DNA of 12,827 nt from assembly GCA_001800945.1 (NCBI GenBank), contig MGWJ01000074.1:1-12827 (forward strand), written 5' to 3'. The first letter of the stretch is position 1; each line of letters opens with the position of its first letter. Both the position numbers and the translations under genes were made by a program. This DNA is from Flavobacteria bacterium RIFCSPLOWO2_12_FULL_31_7 (GTDB lineage: Bacteria > Bacteroidota > Bacteroidia > Flavobacteriales > Flavobacteriaceae). Of this stretch, positions 1 through 5,908 are shown piece after piece. The notes below the pieces were generated by a model. It worked only from the letters and a program-made list of their open reading frames with translations. It was not told where the DNA came from and searched no databases.

Positions 1-37
1 ATCCAAATTCCTTTACTAAAAAGGGATTTGGATTTTT
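1..37. terminator. Hairpin terminator at the left edge, downstream of frr
   Basis: Arms at 1-14 (ATCCAAATTCCTTT) and 20-33 (AAAGGGATTTGGAT) pair over 14 bp, with one G-U wobble and a 5-base loop. On the plus strand a short T run follows (33-37), as in an intrinsic terminator. It lies 25 bases past the frr stop, so it may also end the pyrH-frr transcript. The minus-strand T run, if there is one, lies outside the window. Confidence 0.6.
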
Positions 38-58
38 ACTTTAATAGTCTTTACAAAC

Positions 59-622
59 TTATACCTTCATGATTTCTGCTTCTTTTGCAACGAAAATTTC
101 ATCAATTTTTTTGATATAAGCATCTGTTAATTTCTGTACAGATTCTTCCGCTACTTTACAGATATCTTCAGATGTTCCGTTTTTTTCTTCTTTTTTAATA
201 TCGCTATTCGCATCTTTTCTGGCATTTCTGATACCCACTTTTGCATCTTCTGCTTCTGCTTTAGCTTGTTTTACTAATTCTTTACGTCTGTCTTCTGTTA
301 ATGCTGGAATACTGATGATAATATTATCACCATTATTCATTGGATTTAAACCTAAATTAGCAATCATAATTGCTTTTTCAATAGGTTGTAACATTGCTTT
401 TTCCCATGGCGTAACTGTCAAAGTTCTTGCGTCAGCTGCAACCACGTTTGCTACTTGAGATAAAGCCGTTTGAGCCCCATAATAATCAACAAAAACACTT
501 CCTAACATTTGAGGAGACGCTTTTCCTGCTCTAATGTTTAAAAATTCTTTTTCTAAATGCGCTACAGATCCATTCATAGATTCTTTTGCACTATCGATAA
601 TAAAATTAATTTCTTCTGTCAT
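59..622 (-). CDS. frr: Ribosome recycling factor
   Basis: RRF works with EF-G in the cytoplasm to split the post-termination ribosome so that subunits can start a new round of translation. The 187-residue length is normal for the family (about 185). The sequence shows the long helical-bundle pattern of domain I, the conserved NIRAGKASP segment near residues 29-37 (equivalent of the family R-x-G-R/K-A-S-P motif), TVTPWEKA near 69-76 in domain II, and the charged ALTEDRRKEL segment near 108-117. The ATG at 622-620 gives the family N-terminus directly. It is the second gene after pyrH, 70 bases downstream on the same strand, an order common across bacteria. The gap is filled by three copies of a short repeat. 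No separate promoter box is obvious, so co-transcription with pyrH is likely. Confidence 0.97.
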   Translation of the reverse strand: MTEEINFIIDSAKESMNGSVAHLEKEFLNIRAGKASPQMLGSVFVDYYGAQTALSQVANVVAADARTLTVTPWEKAMLQPIEKAIMIANLGLNPMNNGDNIIISIPALTEDRRKELVKQAKAEAEDAKVGIRNARKDANSDIKKEEKNGTSEDICKVAEESVQKLTDAYIKKIDEIFVAKEAEIMKV

Positions 623-630
623 CTTTATAT

Positions 631-691
631 CTTTTACTTTTTAATTGGCTTTTTTTAATTTTACTTGGGACTTTTTACTTTTTACTTGGCT
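631..691 (-). repeat. Three-unit intercistronic repeat array between pyrH and frr
   Basis: Read on the minus strand, three related units of 20-21 bases follow each other: 691-671 (AGCCAAGTAAAAAGTAAAAA plus G), 670-651 (TCCCAAGTAAAATTAAAAAA) and 650-631 (AGCCAATTAAAAAGTAAAAG). The first begins one base after the pyrH TAA. The 21-base unit at 671-691 recurs without change at 4787-4807. The array occupies most of the 70-base gap before the frr start codon. Confidence 0.8.
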
Positions 692-692
692 C

Positions 693-1400
693 TTAAATAG
701 TAACAGTAGTTCCGATCGTTTCTCCGTTACAAATTTTAAGTAAATTCCCTTTTTTGTTCATATCAAAAACAATAATTGGCAATTTATTTTCTTGACTTAA
801 TGTAAAAGCTGTTGTATCCATCACATTTAGTCCTTTAGCTAACACATCATCAAAGGTAATAGTATCGTATTTTACTGCATTTGCATCTTTTTCTGGATCA
901 GCTGAATACACTCCATCCACGCGAGTTCCTTTTAAAATTACATCACAATCTACTTCAATTCCTCTTAAAACGGCTGCCGTATCAGTAGTGAAATAAGGAT
1001 TTCCTGTTCCCGCACCAAAAATTACAATTCTTCCTTTTTCTAAGTGACGTGTTGCTCTTCTTTTGATATAAGGTTCTGCAATCGCTTCAATTTTCAAGGC
1101 AGTTTGCAAACGCGTTGGCATCCCAGCATCTTCTAAAGCACCTTGTAAAGCCATTCCGTTAATTACAGTGGCTAACATTCCCATGTAATCACCTTGTACT
1201 CTATCCATTCCATTACTGGCACCAGCTACACCTCTAAAAATATTTCCACCACCAATTACAATGGCAATTTCTACACCTTGATCGTGAATTTGCTTGATTT
1301 CTGCAGCATATTCTGCCAAAGTTTTTGGATCAATTCCGTATTGTCTTTCGCCCATTAAGGCTTCACCACTTAATTTAAGAAGAATTCTTTTGTAACTCAT
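693..1400 (-). CDS. pyrH: UMP kinase
   Basis: This enzyme phosphorylates UMP to UDP with ATP, in the cytoplasm, as a step of pyrimidine nucleotide synthesis. It is a hexameric amino-acid-kinase-fold protein unrelated to eukaryotic UMP/CMP kinases. The 235-residue length is typical. Visible signatures are the N-terminal KLSGEAL (residues 9-15), the phosphate-binding GGGNIFRG (50-57), DYMGMLATVIN (71-81), and GTGNPYFTTDTA (131-142), which forms the UMP and ATP site. The ATG at 1400-1398 is followed at once by the expected first strand. It precedes frr on the same strand. A good Bacteroidota -7 box (TATATTTG) lies on the minus strand at 1460-1453, about 50 bases upstream, and probably drives both genes. 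Confidence 0.97.
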   Translation of the reverse strand: MSYKRILLKLSGEALMGERQYGIDPKTLAEYAAEIKQIHDQGVEIAIVIGGGNIFRGVAGASNGMDRVQGDYMGMLATVINGMALQGALEDAGMPTRLQTALKIEAIAEPYIKRRATRHLEKGRIVIFGAGTGNPYFTTDTAAVLRGIEVDCDVILKGTRVDGVYSADPEKDANAVKYDTITFDDVLAKGLNVMDTTAFTLSQENKLPIIVFDMNKKGNLLKICNGETIGTTVTI

Positions 1401-1452
1401 GTTGGATTGTTTATTTTTTATTTACAGAATTTTTACTTCTGAAATTCTGATG

Positions 1453-1460
1453 CAAATATA
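1453..1460 (-). promoter_or_regulatory. Predicted -7 box of the pyrH-frr promoter
   Basis: On the minus strand TATATTTG matches the Bacteroidota -7 consensus TAnnTTTG, 53 bases upstream of the pyrH ATG. No clear TTTG is present at the usual -33 distance, only an A/T-rich stretch, so the call rests on the -7 box and the position. Confidence 0.45.
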
Positions 1461-1498
1461 GTTAAATAGCTCATTTCTAAAAAATATGTTTTTAACAT

Positions 1499-2278
1499 TT
1501 ATACCACTAAATTTTCAAAGTTCTTTTTGGCTTCATCATAACCAATTTTGTATATCAAATCCATTTTTGATTTATTGGTTTCAAAAGTATTAAAATTGGC
1601 TAATTCTTTGGGTTCGATGATTACATCACAGTAATTAAATTTATGAAGATTAGAATTAGCGGTTAACAATTCAAGCGCTCTATACGTAACAGATTTAATC
1701 GAATTTAAATGTTTGGCTTCCATGTTTTGCAGCGGACTCACATATACACCAATAATGGAATCGCACTTTCCTAGTAATAAATCAGCTGGAAAATGATTTA
1801 AAATACCGCCATCACTATACAGTTTCCCATTTATAACATATGGCGAAATCATTCCAGGAACCGCAGTAGAAGCTAAAATCGCATCAACCACTTTTGTTTC
1901 GGGATTAAATATTTTTAATTTACCTTTCACCATATCGGTAGCCGTAATATAAATTGGAATTTCTAACTCACCAATCGTTATCTCACCGAAAATTTCTTTA
2001 AAATAATTTTTAAACGACTCCGAATCAACGATACCTGCTTTTTTAAAAGTAAAATGTTTCCAATGAAAAAAGTAAATCGATTTAAAAAATTCTAAAATCT
2101 CTTCAGGTTTTTTTCCAAAAGCATACATCGCACCCACAATTGCACCCGCGCTAGAACCAGCAATACAAGCAGGTTTTATGTTCTGTTCTTGTAAATATTG
2201 CAACACACCCGCATGAGCAATTCCTTTCGAACCACCACCAGACAAAACCAAACCTTGTTTTTTTGAATTACTTTCCAT
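1499..2278 (-). CDS. Patatin-like phospholipase / lipid acyl hydrolase
   Basis: Patatin-like proteins hydrolyse acyl esters of phospholipids or other lipids with a Ser-Asp dyad. All elements of the active site are visible: the glycine-rich oxyanion loop SGGGSKG at residues 13-19, the nucleophile elbow GSSAG at 41-45 (Ser43), and the Asp in SDGG (Asp156). The protein has 259 residues, no signal peptide and no membrane segment, so it is most simply a cytoplasmic or membrane-associated bacterial patatin, like the RssA/YchK group. The natural substrate cannot be told from sequence. It lies 98 bases upstream of pyrH on the same strand, but a separate promoter box in that gap suggests independent transcription. 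A -7 box TAAATTTG lies 20 bases upstream of its ATG. Confidence 0.9.
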   Translation of the reverse strand: MESNSKKQGLVLSGGGSKGIAHAGVLQYLQEQNIKPACIAGSSAGAIVGAMYAFGKKPEEILEFFKSIYFFHWKHFTFKKAGIVDSESFKNYFKEIFGEITIGELEIPIYITATDMVKGKLKIFNPETKVVDAILASTAVPGMISPYVINGKLYSDGGILNHFPADLLLGKCDSIIGVYVSPLQNMEAKHLNSIKSVTYRALELLTANSNLHKFNYCDVIIEPKELANFNTFETNKSKMDLIYKIGYDEAKKNFENLVV

Positions 2279-2297
2279 TATTATGAGATTATTAATA

Positions 2298-2305
2298 CAA
2301 ATTTA
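2298..2305 (-). promoter_or_regulatory. Predicted -7 box of the patatin gene
   Basis: On the minus strand TAAATTTG fits TAnnTTTG, starting 27 bases before the ATG. The -33 element is poor (TTTTC about 16 bases further up). The implied leader is short. Confidence 0.4.
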
Positions 2306-2348
2306 GCGAATATTATCTAAGAAAATCACATTGTAACTTATATTACAC

Positions 2349-2376
2349 TTTGGCCCATTTATTATTTTTAATTTTG
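2349..2376 (+). promoter_or_regulatory. Predicted Bacteroidota promoter of the thioredoxin-fold gene
   Basis: TTTG at 2349-2352 and TAATTTTG at 2369-2376 are 16 bases apart, close to the family TTTG / TAnnTTTG arrangement. Transcription should start about 2383, leaving a leader of only about a dozen bases. It is back to back with the patatin promoter. Confidence 0.55.
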
Positions 2377-2395
2377 CAGATATAATTCATTCATT

Positions 2396-2986
2396 ATGTT
2401 ATCAATAATAAAATCAGCTCTTAAAAATAGTGTTTCGTATCAAGAATACAGAACTAAAGTTTCAAAATTAATTCGCGAAGGAAAATCAACAGGAAATGAA
2501 CAAAGTGCCGACTTGTTACATTATTCTGAACTGAATGAAGTGCGAATGAATCGATTAGAGAAAACCTTGAAAATGGATGCGAAAGTTTTAGAAAATTTAC
2601 AAAAGCTAAAATCAAAACAAACTTGGCTAGTCATTTCTGAAGGTTGGTGTGGCGATGCCGCTCAGATTTTACCTATTATCAAATTAATGGCAGAAGCTTC
2701 GGAAAATATTGATTTGAAAATTGTGTTTCGTGATGAAAACGAAACTTTAATGGCTGAATTTTTAACTAACGGCGCAAAATCAATCCCGAAACTAATTATT
2801 TTAGATGAAAATTTAGAAATTATCAATCATTGGGGACCACGACCAGAAGCTGCCAAAAACCTAATTTTAGATTATAAAGCCCAACATGGAATTGTAGATG
2901 AACCAGCAAAAATTGCGTTACAAAAATGGTATTTAGATGATAAAGGAATTTCTACAATGAAGGAAATTATTTCAATCCTTCAATAA
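2396..2986 (+). CDS. Thioredoxin-family protein with a single cysteine
   Basis: The 196-residue protein has a mainly helical N-terminal part (1-70) followed by a thioredoxin-like fold. Strand TWLVISE (76-82) leads into WCGDAAQ (84-90), and a cis-proline loop SIPKL is at 129-133 (Pro131). This pattern resembles the Thioredoxin_9 family, as I recall it. The usual CxxC is CGDA here: Cys85 is kept, the second cysteine is replaced by Ala88, and I see no other cysteine in the protein. A normal dithiol-disulfide cycle is therefore not possible within one molecule; monothiol chemistry or a non-redox role is more likely. There is no signal peptide, so it should be cytoplasmic. It has its own promoter, and its last 20 bases overlap the 3' end of truB on the opposite strand. 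The physiological role is unknown. Confidence 0.85.
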   Translation: MLSIIKSALKNSVSYQEYRTKVSKLIREGKSTGNEQSADLLHYSELNEVRMNRLEKTLKMDAKVLENLQKLKSKQTWLVISEGWCGDAAQILPIIKLMAEASENIDLKIVFRDENETLMAEFLTNGAKSIPKLIILDENLEIINHWGPRPEAAKNLILDYKAQHGIVDEPAKIALQKWYLDDKGISTMKEIISILQ

Positions 2987-3656
2987 AAGCTTCAGGAGAA
3001 ACCCCATTTTCTACCGAATAATTTCCAATTTTGGTTCTGCGAAGTGCCGTTAAATGTCCGCCCGAGTTTAAAGCTAAACCAAAATCGTAAGCAATTGAGC
3101 GAATATACGTTCCTTTACTACACACAATTCTGAAATCTATTTCTGGCAAGGCTATTCGGGTAATTTCAAATTCGGAAACGGTTACTTTTCTGGTTTTAAT
3201 TTCGACTTCAATTCCAGCGCGAGCTGATTCGTACAAACGTTTTCCATCTTTTTTAATCGCAGAAAAAACAGGTGGTTTTTGGTCGATTTCACCAATAAAT
3301 TGTTTTACAGTTTCCTGAATTAATTCATTAGTAATATGCTCTGTTGGGAAAATTTCGTTAATTTCAGTTTCTAAATCGTATGAGGGTGTTGTCGCGCCAA
3401 CTGTAATTGTTCCCGTATATTCTTTAGCTTGACCTTGTAATTCTTCAATTCGCTTCGTAAATTTTCCTGTACAAATAATCAGTAAACCAGATGCTAATGG
3501 ATCTAACGTTCCAGCGTGACCAATTTTGAATTTCTTAGGCAATTTTAATTCTCTAATTAATCCAAATTTCATTCGATTTACCGCTTGAAAAGAGGTCCAA
3601 GTTAACGGTTTGTCGATTAGTAAAATTTGTCCTTCTAAATAATCTTCTGGAGTCAT
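2967..3656 (-). CDS. truB: tRNA pseudouridine(55) synthase
   Basis: TruB converts U55 in the T-loop of tRNAs to pseudouridine. The catalytic block GHAGTLDPLASGLL spans residues 46-59, with Asp52 as the nucleophile. The N-terminal LLIDKPLTWTS (12-22), the KPPVFSAIKKDGKRLYE segment in the middle, and CSKGTYIRS further on are all present. At 229 residues it lacks the C-terminal PUA-like region of the 314-residue E. coli enzyme, which is usual for Bacteroidota as I recall. It is the last gene of the ftsX operon. Its ATG shares one base with the uppP stop codon (TAATG at 3658-3654), so translation is probably coupled. Its 3' end overlaps the thioredoxin-fold gene by 20 bases in convergent orientation. 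Confidence 0.96.
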   Translation of the reverse strand: MTPEDYLEGQILLIDKPLTWTSFQAVNRMKFGLIRELKLPKKFKIGHAGTLDPLASGLLIICTGKFTKRIEELQGQAKEYTGTITVGATTPSYDLETEINEIFPTEHITNELIQETVKQFIGEIDQKPPVFSAIKKDGKRLYESARAGIEVEIKTRKVTVSEFEITRIALPEIDFRIVCSKGTYIRSIAYDFGLALNSGGHLTALRRTKIGNYSVENGVSPEAFIEGLK

Positions 3657-4465
3657 TATTTGTATAAATTAAAGTAAGCTAATAGCAAAATTCCTGCGAT
3701 AATCCTGTACCAACCCCAAGGTTTAAATCCGTATTTTTTTATGATTTCAATGAAGAACTTAATTGCTAAAACAGCCACCACAAAGGCCACTACATTTCCA
3801 ACGACAAACATTTTGGTGTTTTCTTCTGATTTTAAAATCAATTCGAAACCTTTTAAACCACTTTTGTCATACGTTTTTAAAAATACCGAATAACAGGTTA
3901 CCGCTAACATGGTTGGCACCGCTAAAAAGAACGAAAATTCCGCTGCTGCTTGACGCGTTAAACCTTGTTGCATGCCTCCAATTATACTTGCAGCACTTCT
4001 GCTTGTGCCTGGCATCATGGCCAAACATTGCCAAAATCCGATAGTTACTGCTTTTTTTATGGTAATATCTTCTTCCGTATGAATTGTTGGATTTTTGAAA
4101 AATCTGTCGACAAATAACAAAACAATTCCTCCAATAATTAGTACAATCGCAATGGGTGTAGGATGTTCTAAAACGGCTTCGATTTTATCATCGAATAATT
4201 TTCCTAAAATTAAAGCCGGCACAACCGCACAAGCTAATTTGATGAAGAATTGGATTTTCGAGAAATCGAAAAACTTTTTCCAATACAACACCACCACCGC
4301 TAAAATGGCCCCGAATTGAATAGAAACTTGAAATAATTTGACAAATTCTTCTTTTTCAATTCCGAAATAAGAACTCGTAAAAATCATATGACCTGTAGAA
4401 GAAACCGGCAAATATTCGGTTAAACCTTCAATGATAGCAATGATTATGGCTTGTAGTAAATCCAT
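3656..4465 (-). CDS. uppP: Undecaprenyl-diphosphate phosphatase
   Basis: UppP (BacA) is an inner-membrane enzyme that dephosphorylates undecaprenyl diphosphate, regenerating the lipid carrier for peptidoglycan and surface glycans. The 269-residue length fits the family. The N-terminal catalytic motif EGLTEYLPVSSTGH is at residues 13-26 and the second motif PGTSRS at 152-157, with catalytic Glu, Ser and Arg residues kept. Many hydrophobic segments are seen, for example around 48-62, 75-90, 104-120, 172-190 and 219-240. The ATG at 4465-4463 starts exactly at the usual MDLLQA end. It lies between DUF3098 and truB, overlapping truB by one base, and is separated from DUF3098 by a 65-base repeat tract. 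The gene order supports a shared transcript with ftsX. Confidence 0.96.
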   Translation of the reverse strand: MDLLQAIIIAIIEGLTEYLPVSSTGHMIFTSSYFGIEKEEFVKLFQVSIQFGAILAVVVLYWKKFFDFSKIQFFIKLACAVVPALILGKLFDDKIEAVLEHPTPIAIVLIIGGIVLLFVDRFFKNPTIHTEEDITIKKAVTIGFWQCLAMMPGTSRSAASIIGGMQQGLTRQAAAEFSFFLAVPTMLAVTCYSVFLKTYDKSGLKGFELILKSEENTKMFVVGNVVAFVVAVLAIKFFIEIIKKYGFKPWGWYRIIAGILLLAYFNLYK

Positions 4466-4470
4466 GTATT

Positions 4471-4530
4471 TAGTATTCAGTCACAGTTTGCAGTTTGCAG
4501 TTTTGGAATACTGATTGCTGCGACTGTAAA
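4471..4530. repeat. CAGTC-word repeat tract between DUF3098 and uppP
   Basis: The whole gap between two genes of the operon is made of short words built on CAGT. There is AGTATTCAGTCACAG (4472-4486), tandem TTTGCAG units (4487-4500), and on the other strand CAGTCGCAGCAATCAGTATT (4526-4507). CAGTC at 4478-4482 can pair with GACTG at 4522-4526. The tract begins right after the DUF3098 TAG. The same words (CAGTCACAGT, CAGTCGCAG, AGTATTCAGT) recur in the leuS leader. Confidence 0.65.
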
Positions 4531-4770
4531 CTATTTTTGACTTTTTTTAAGAATAGAATAAATTGTAATTCCGAAACCGATTAAAACCACTGTTGGTGCC
4601 AATCTGATTCTTCTGAAATTAAAAACTTCTTCGTTGAAAATATTGGGGTTTTCGTTAGAACCACCACTCATTAAAATGAAACCTAAGGCAATCACAACTA
4701 AACCAATAATTAATATTTTATAATTGGTAGCTCCGAATAAAAATTCTGGCTTATTTGTATCTTCTTTCAT
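4531..4770 (-). CDS. DUF3098 family small membrane protein
   Basis: The 79-residue product is a two-span membrane protein. A short polar N-terminus (1-17) is followed by a hydrophobic segment near 18-35 (ILIIGLVVIALGFILM), a polar loop with SGGSNENPNIFNEE, and a second span near 57-73. The motif FNFRRIRLAPTVVLIGF and the position between ftsX and uppP agree with the DUF3098 family of Bacteroidota. No biochemical function is known to me. Its constant place beside ftsX and uppP suggests a role at the envelope or division site, which is inference. It starts with an ATG preceded by A-rich repeat units rather than a Shine-Dalgarno site, and it ends with TAG. Confidence 0.85.
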   Translation of the reverse strand: MKEDTNKPEFLFGATNYKILIIGLVVIALGFILMSGGSNENPNIFNEEVFNFRRIRLAPTVVLIGFGITIYSILKKSQK

Positions 4771-4828
4771 AATTTTTTACTTGAATCTTTTTACTTTTTA
4801 CTTGGCTCTTTTTACTTTTTACTTGACT
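4771..4828 (-). repeat. Three-unit intercistronic repeat array between ftsX and DUF3098
   Basis: On the minus strand a 21-base unit is repeated: 4828-4808 (AGTCAAGTAAAAAGTAAAAA plus G), 4807-4787 (same with AGCC), then a shortened unit 4786-4771 (ATTCAAGTAAAAAATT) running into the DUF3098 ATG. The first unit begins one base after the ftsX TAA. The middle unit is identical to 671-691 between pyrH and frr. Confidence 0.85.
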
Positions 4829-4829
4829 C

Positions 4830-5705
4830 TTAATACAAATCATCTGTTCTTAAATTTAAGAAACGTGTTGTGGCAAAATACGTACTCAACCAAGTGATTA
4901 CAATACCTACCAATAAAACGCCAGCCGCTACAATTCCTAATGAAACGTAATCTTTTGCAATTCCTAAAGTTGGGAACATACCATCAATGTAAAATGCTAA
5001 AATGATTAATCCAATAATCGCTAAAACCGCTCCAATAATTCCTAACAAAATACTTGTTTTGATAAACGGTTTTCTGATAAATGATTTTGTAGCACCCACC
5101 ATTTGCATGGTTTTAATCGTAAATCTGTGAGAATAAATCGACAAACGAATCGAACCATTAATTAACAACATCGCCACAAAAGTTAAAACCGCGCTAATAA
5201 TTAAAATCCAAAAACTGATTTCAGTAACATTTTCGTTTACTAATTCCACCAATTCTTTATCATAAATAATATCTGAAATATTTCCGTTCCTTTTAAAATT
5301 ATTTTCAATTTTAGTAATTTCCGCTTTGGTTACATATTCACTTTTTAAATGAATATCAAAAGAATTTTGCAACGGATTAAACCCTAAAAACTCCATAAAA
5401 TCTTTCCCTACAATGTCTGGATTGTTTTTAGCCGCTTCGTCTTTCGTTACAAAATCGTAAGATTTGATAAACTTCGAATTTTTCAATTCGGTATCAAAAG
5501 CATTTAAAATAGTGTCGTTAGCTTCATCTTTAAAGTACACACTCATTGGAATGTTTTCTTTAAAATCATTCGAAATTTTTTCAGAATTAATCACAAATAA
5601 ACCTAAAGCGCCTAATAAAAACAGCACTAAAAAAATACTAAAAACTACCGAAAAATAAGAAGAAATTAATCTTCTGCGTTGATATTGCTCAAACGATTGT
5701 GCCAT
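4830..5705 (-). CDS. ftsX: Cell division protein FtsX
   Basis: FtsX is the membrane subunit of the FtsEX ABC-like complex, which couples divisome assembly to activation of septal peptidoglycan hydrolases. The 291-residue protein shows the FtsX layout: cytoplasmic N-terminus, TM1 near 20-40, a large extracytoplasmic domain (41-162), then TM2 (163-183), TM3 (217-240) and TM4 (254-276). The cytoplasmic loop KTMQMVGATKSFIRKPF (198-214), between TM2 and TM3, is characteristic of the family. FtsE is not next to it in this window, which is common in Bacteroidota. It heads the operon ftsX > DUF3098 > uppP > truB. Upstream, on the minus strand, only a weak -7-like TATTTTTA (5728-5721) is seen, so the promoter is uncertain. 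Confidence 0.95.
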   Translation of the reverse strand: MAQSFEQYQRRRLISSYFSVVFSIFLVLFLLGALGLFVINSEKISNDFKENIPMSVYFKDEANDTILNAFDTELKNSKFIKSYDFVTKDEAAKNNPDIVGKDFMEFLGFNPLQNSFDIHLKSEYVTKAEITKIENNFKRNGNISDIIYDKELVELVNENVTEISFWILIISAVLTFVAMLLINGSIRLSIYSHRFTIKTMQMVGATKSFIRKPFIKTSILLGIIGAVLAIIGLIILAFYIDGMFPTLGIAKDYVSLGIVAAGVLLVGIVITWLSTYFATTRFLNLRTDDLY

Positions 5706-5770
5706 ATAGAATAGAAATTTGCTGTAAAAATAGTAAAGAAATTTTGTTTACACAGAATATAACCACAAAG

Positions 5771-5802
5771 TTTTAACTTTAGTATATAAAAATGTAAATT
5801 TG
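5771..5802 (+). promoter_or_regulatory. Predicted leuS promoter
   Basis: TAAATTTG at 5795-5802 is a good -7 box (TAnnTTTG). TTTT at 5771-5774, 20 bases before it, is a weak -33 element. Transcription would start near 5809, giving a leader of about 100 bases, much longer than the others here. Confidence 0.45.
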
Positions 5803-5818
5803 CAACCGAATTTAAGTA

Positions 5819-5905
5819 GCCAGTCACAGTCGCAGTATTCAGTTTTTTAATTCTTTTCAAAACTGAGACTGAAAACTGAGACTGAAAACTGAGACTGAAA
5901 ACTAG
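5819..5905 (+). repeat. CAGTC words and 13-bp tandem repeat in the leuS leader
   Basis: Three exact 13-base copies of AAAACTGAGACTG (5859-5871, 5872-5884, 5885-5897) and a partial fourth (5898-5905) end three bases before the leuS ATG. Upstream are CAGTCACAGTCGCAG (5821-5835) and AGTATTCAGTTTT (5834-5846). CAGTTTT (5840-5846) can pair with AAAACTG (5859-5865), and the two CAGTC words with any of the three GACTG words, so several alternative hairpins are possible in the mRNA leader. Confidence 0.8.
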
Positions 5906-5908
5906 AAC

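Noticed and set aside
3763..4319. Plus-strand open frames inside uppP
   Set aside because: uppP is a clear full-length gene on the other strand; the antisense products have no recognisable domain.
5859..5905. Regularly repeated sequence that might suggest a CRISPR array
   Set aside because: The 13-base units are directly tandem, with no spacers, and no cas genes are nearby.
5706..5908. T-box or leucine leader-peptide attenuator ahead of leuS
   Set aside because: No T-box sequence, no leucine-codon run and no terminator hairpin with a T run are present; only repeat-derived hairpins are seen.
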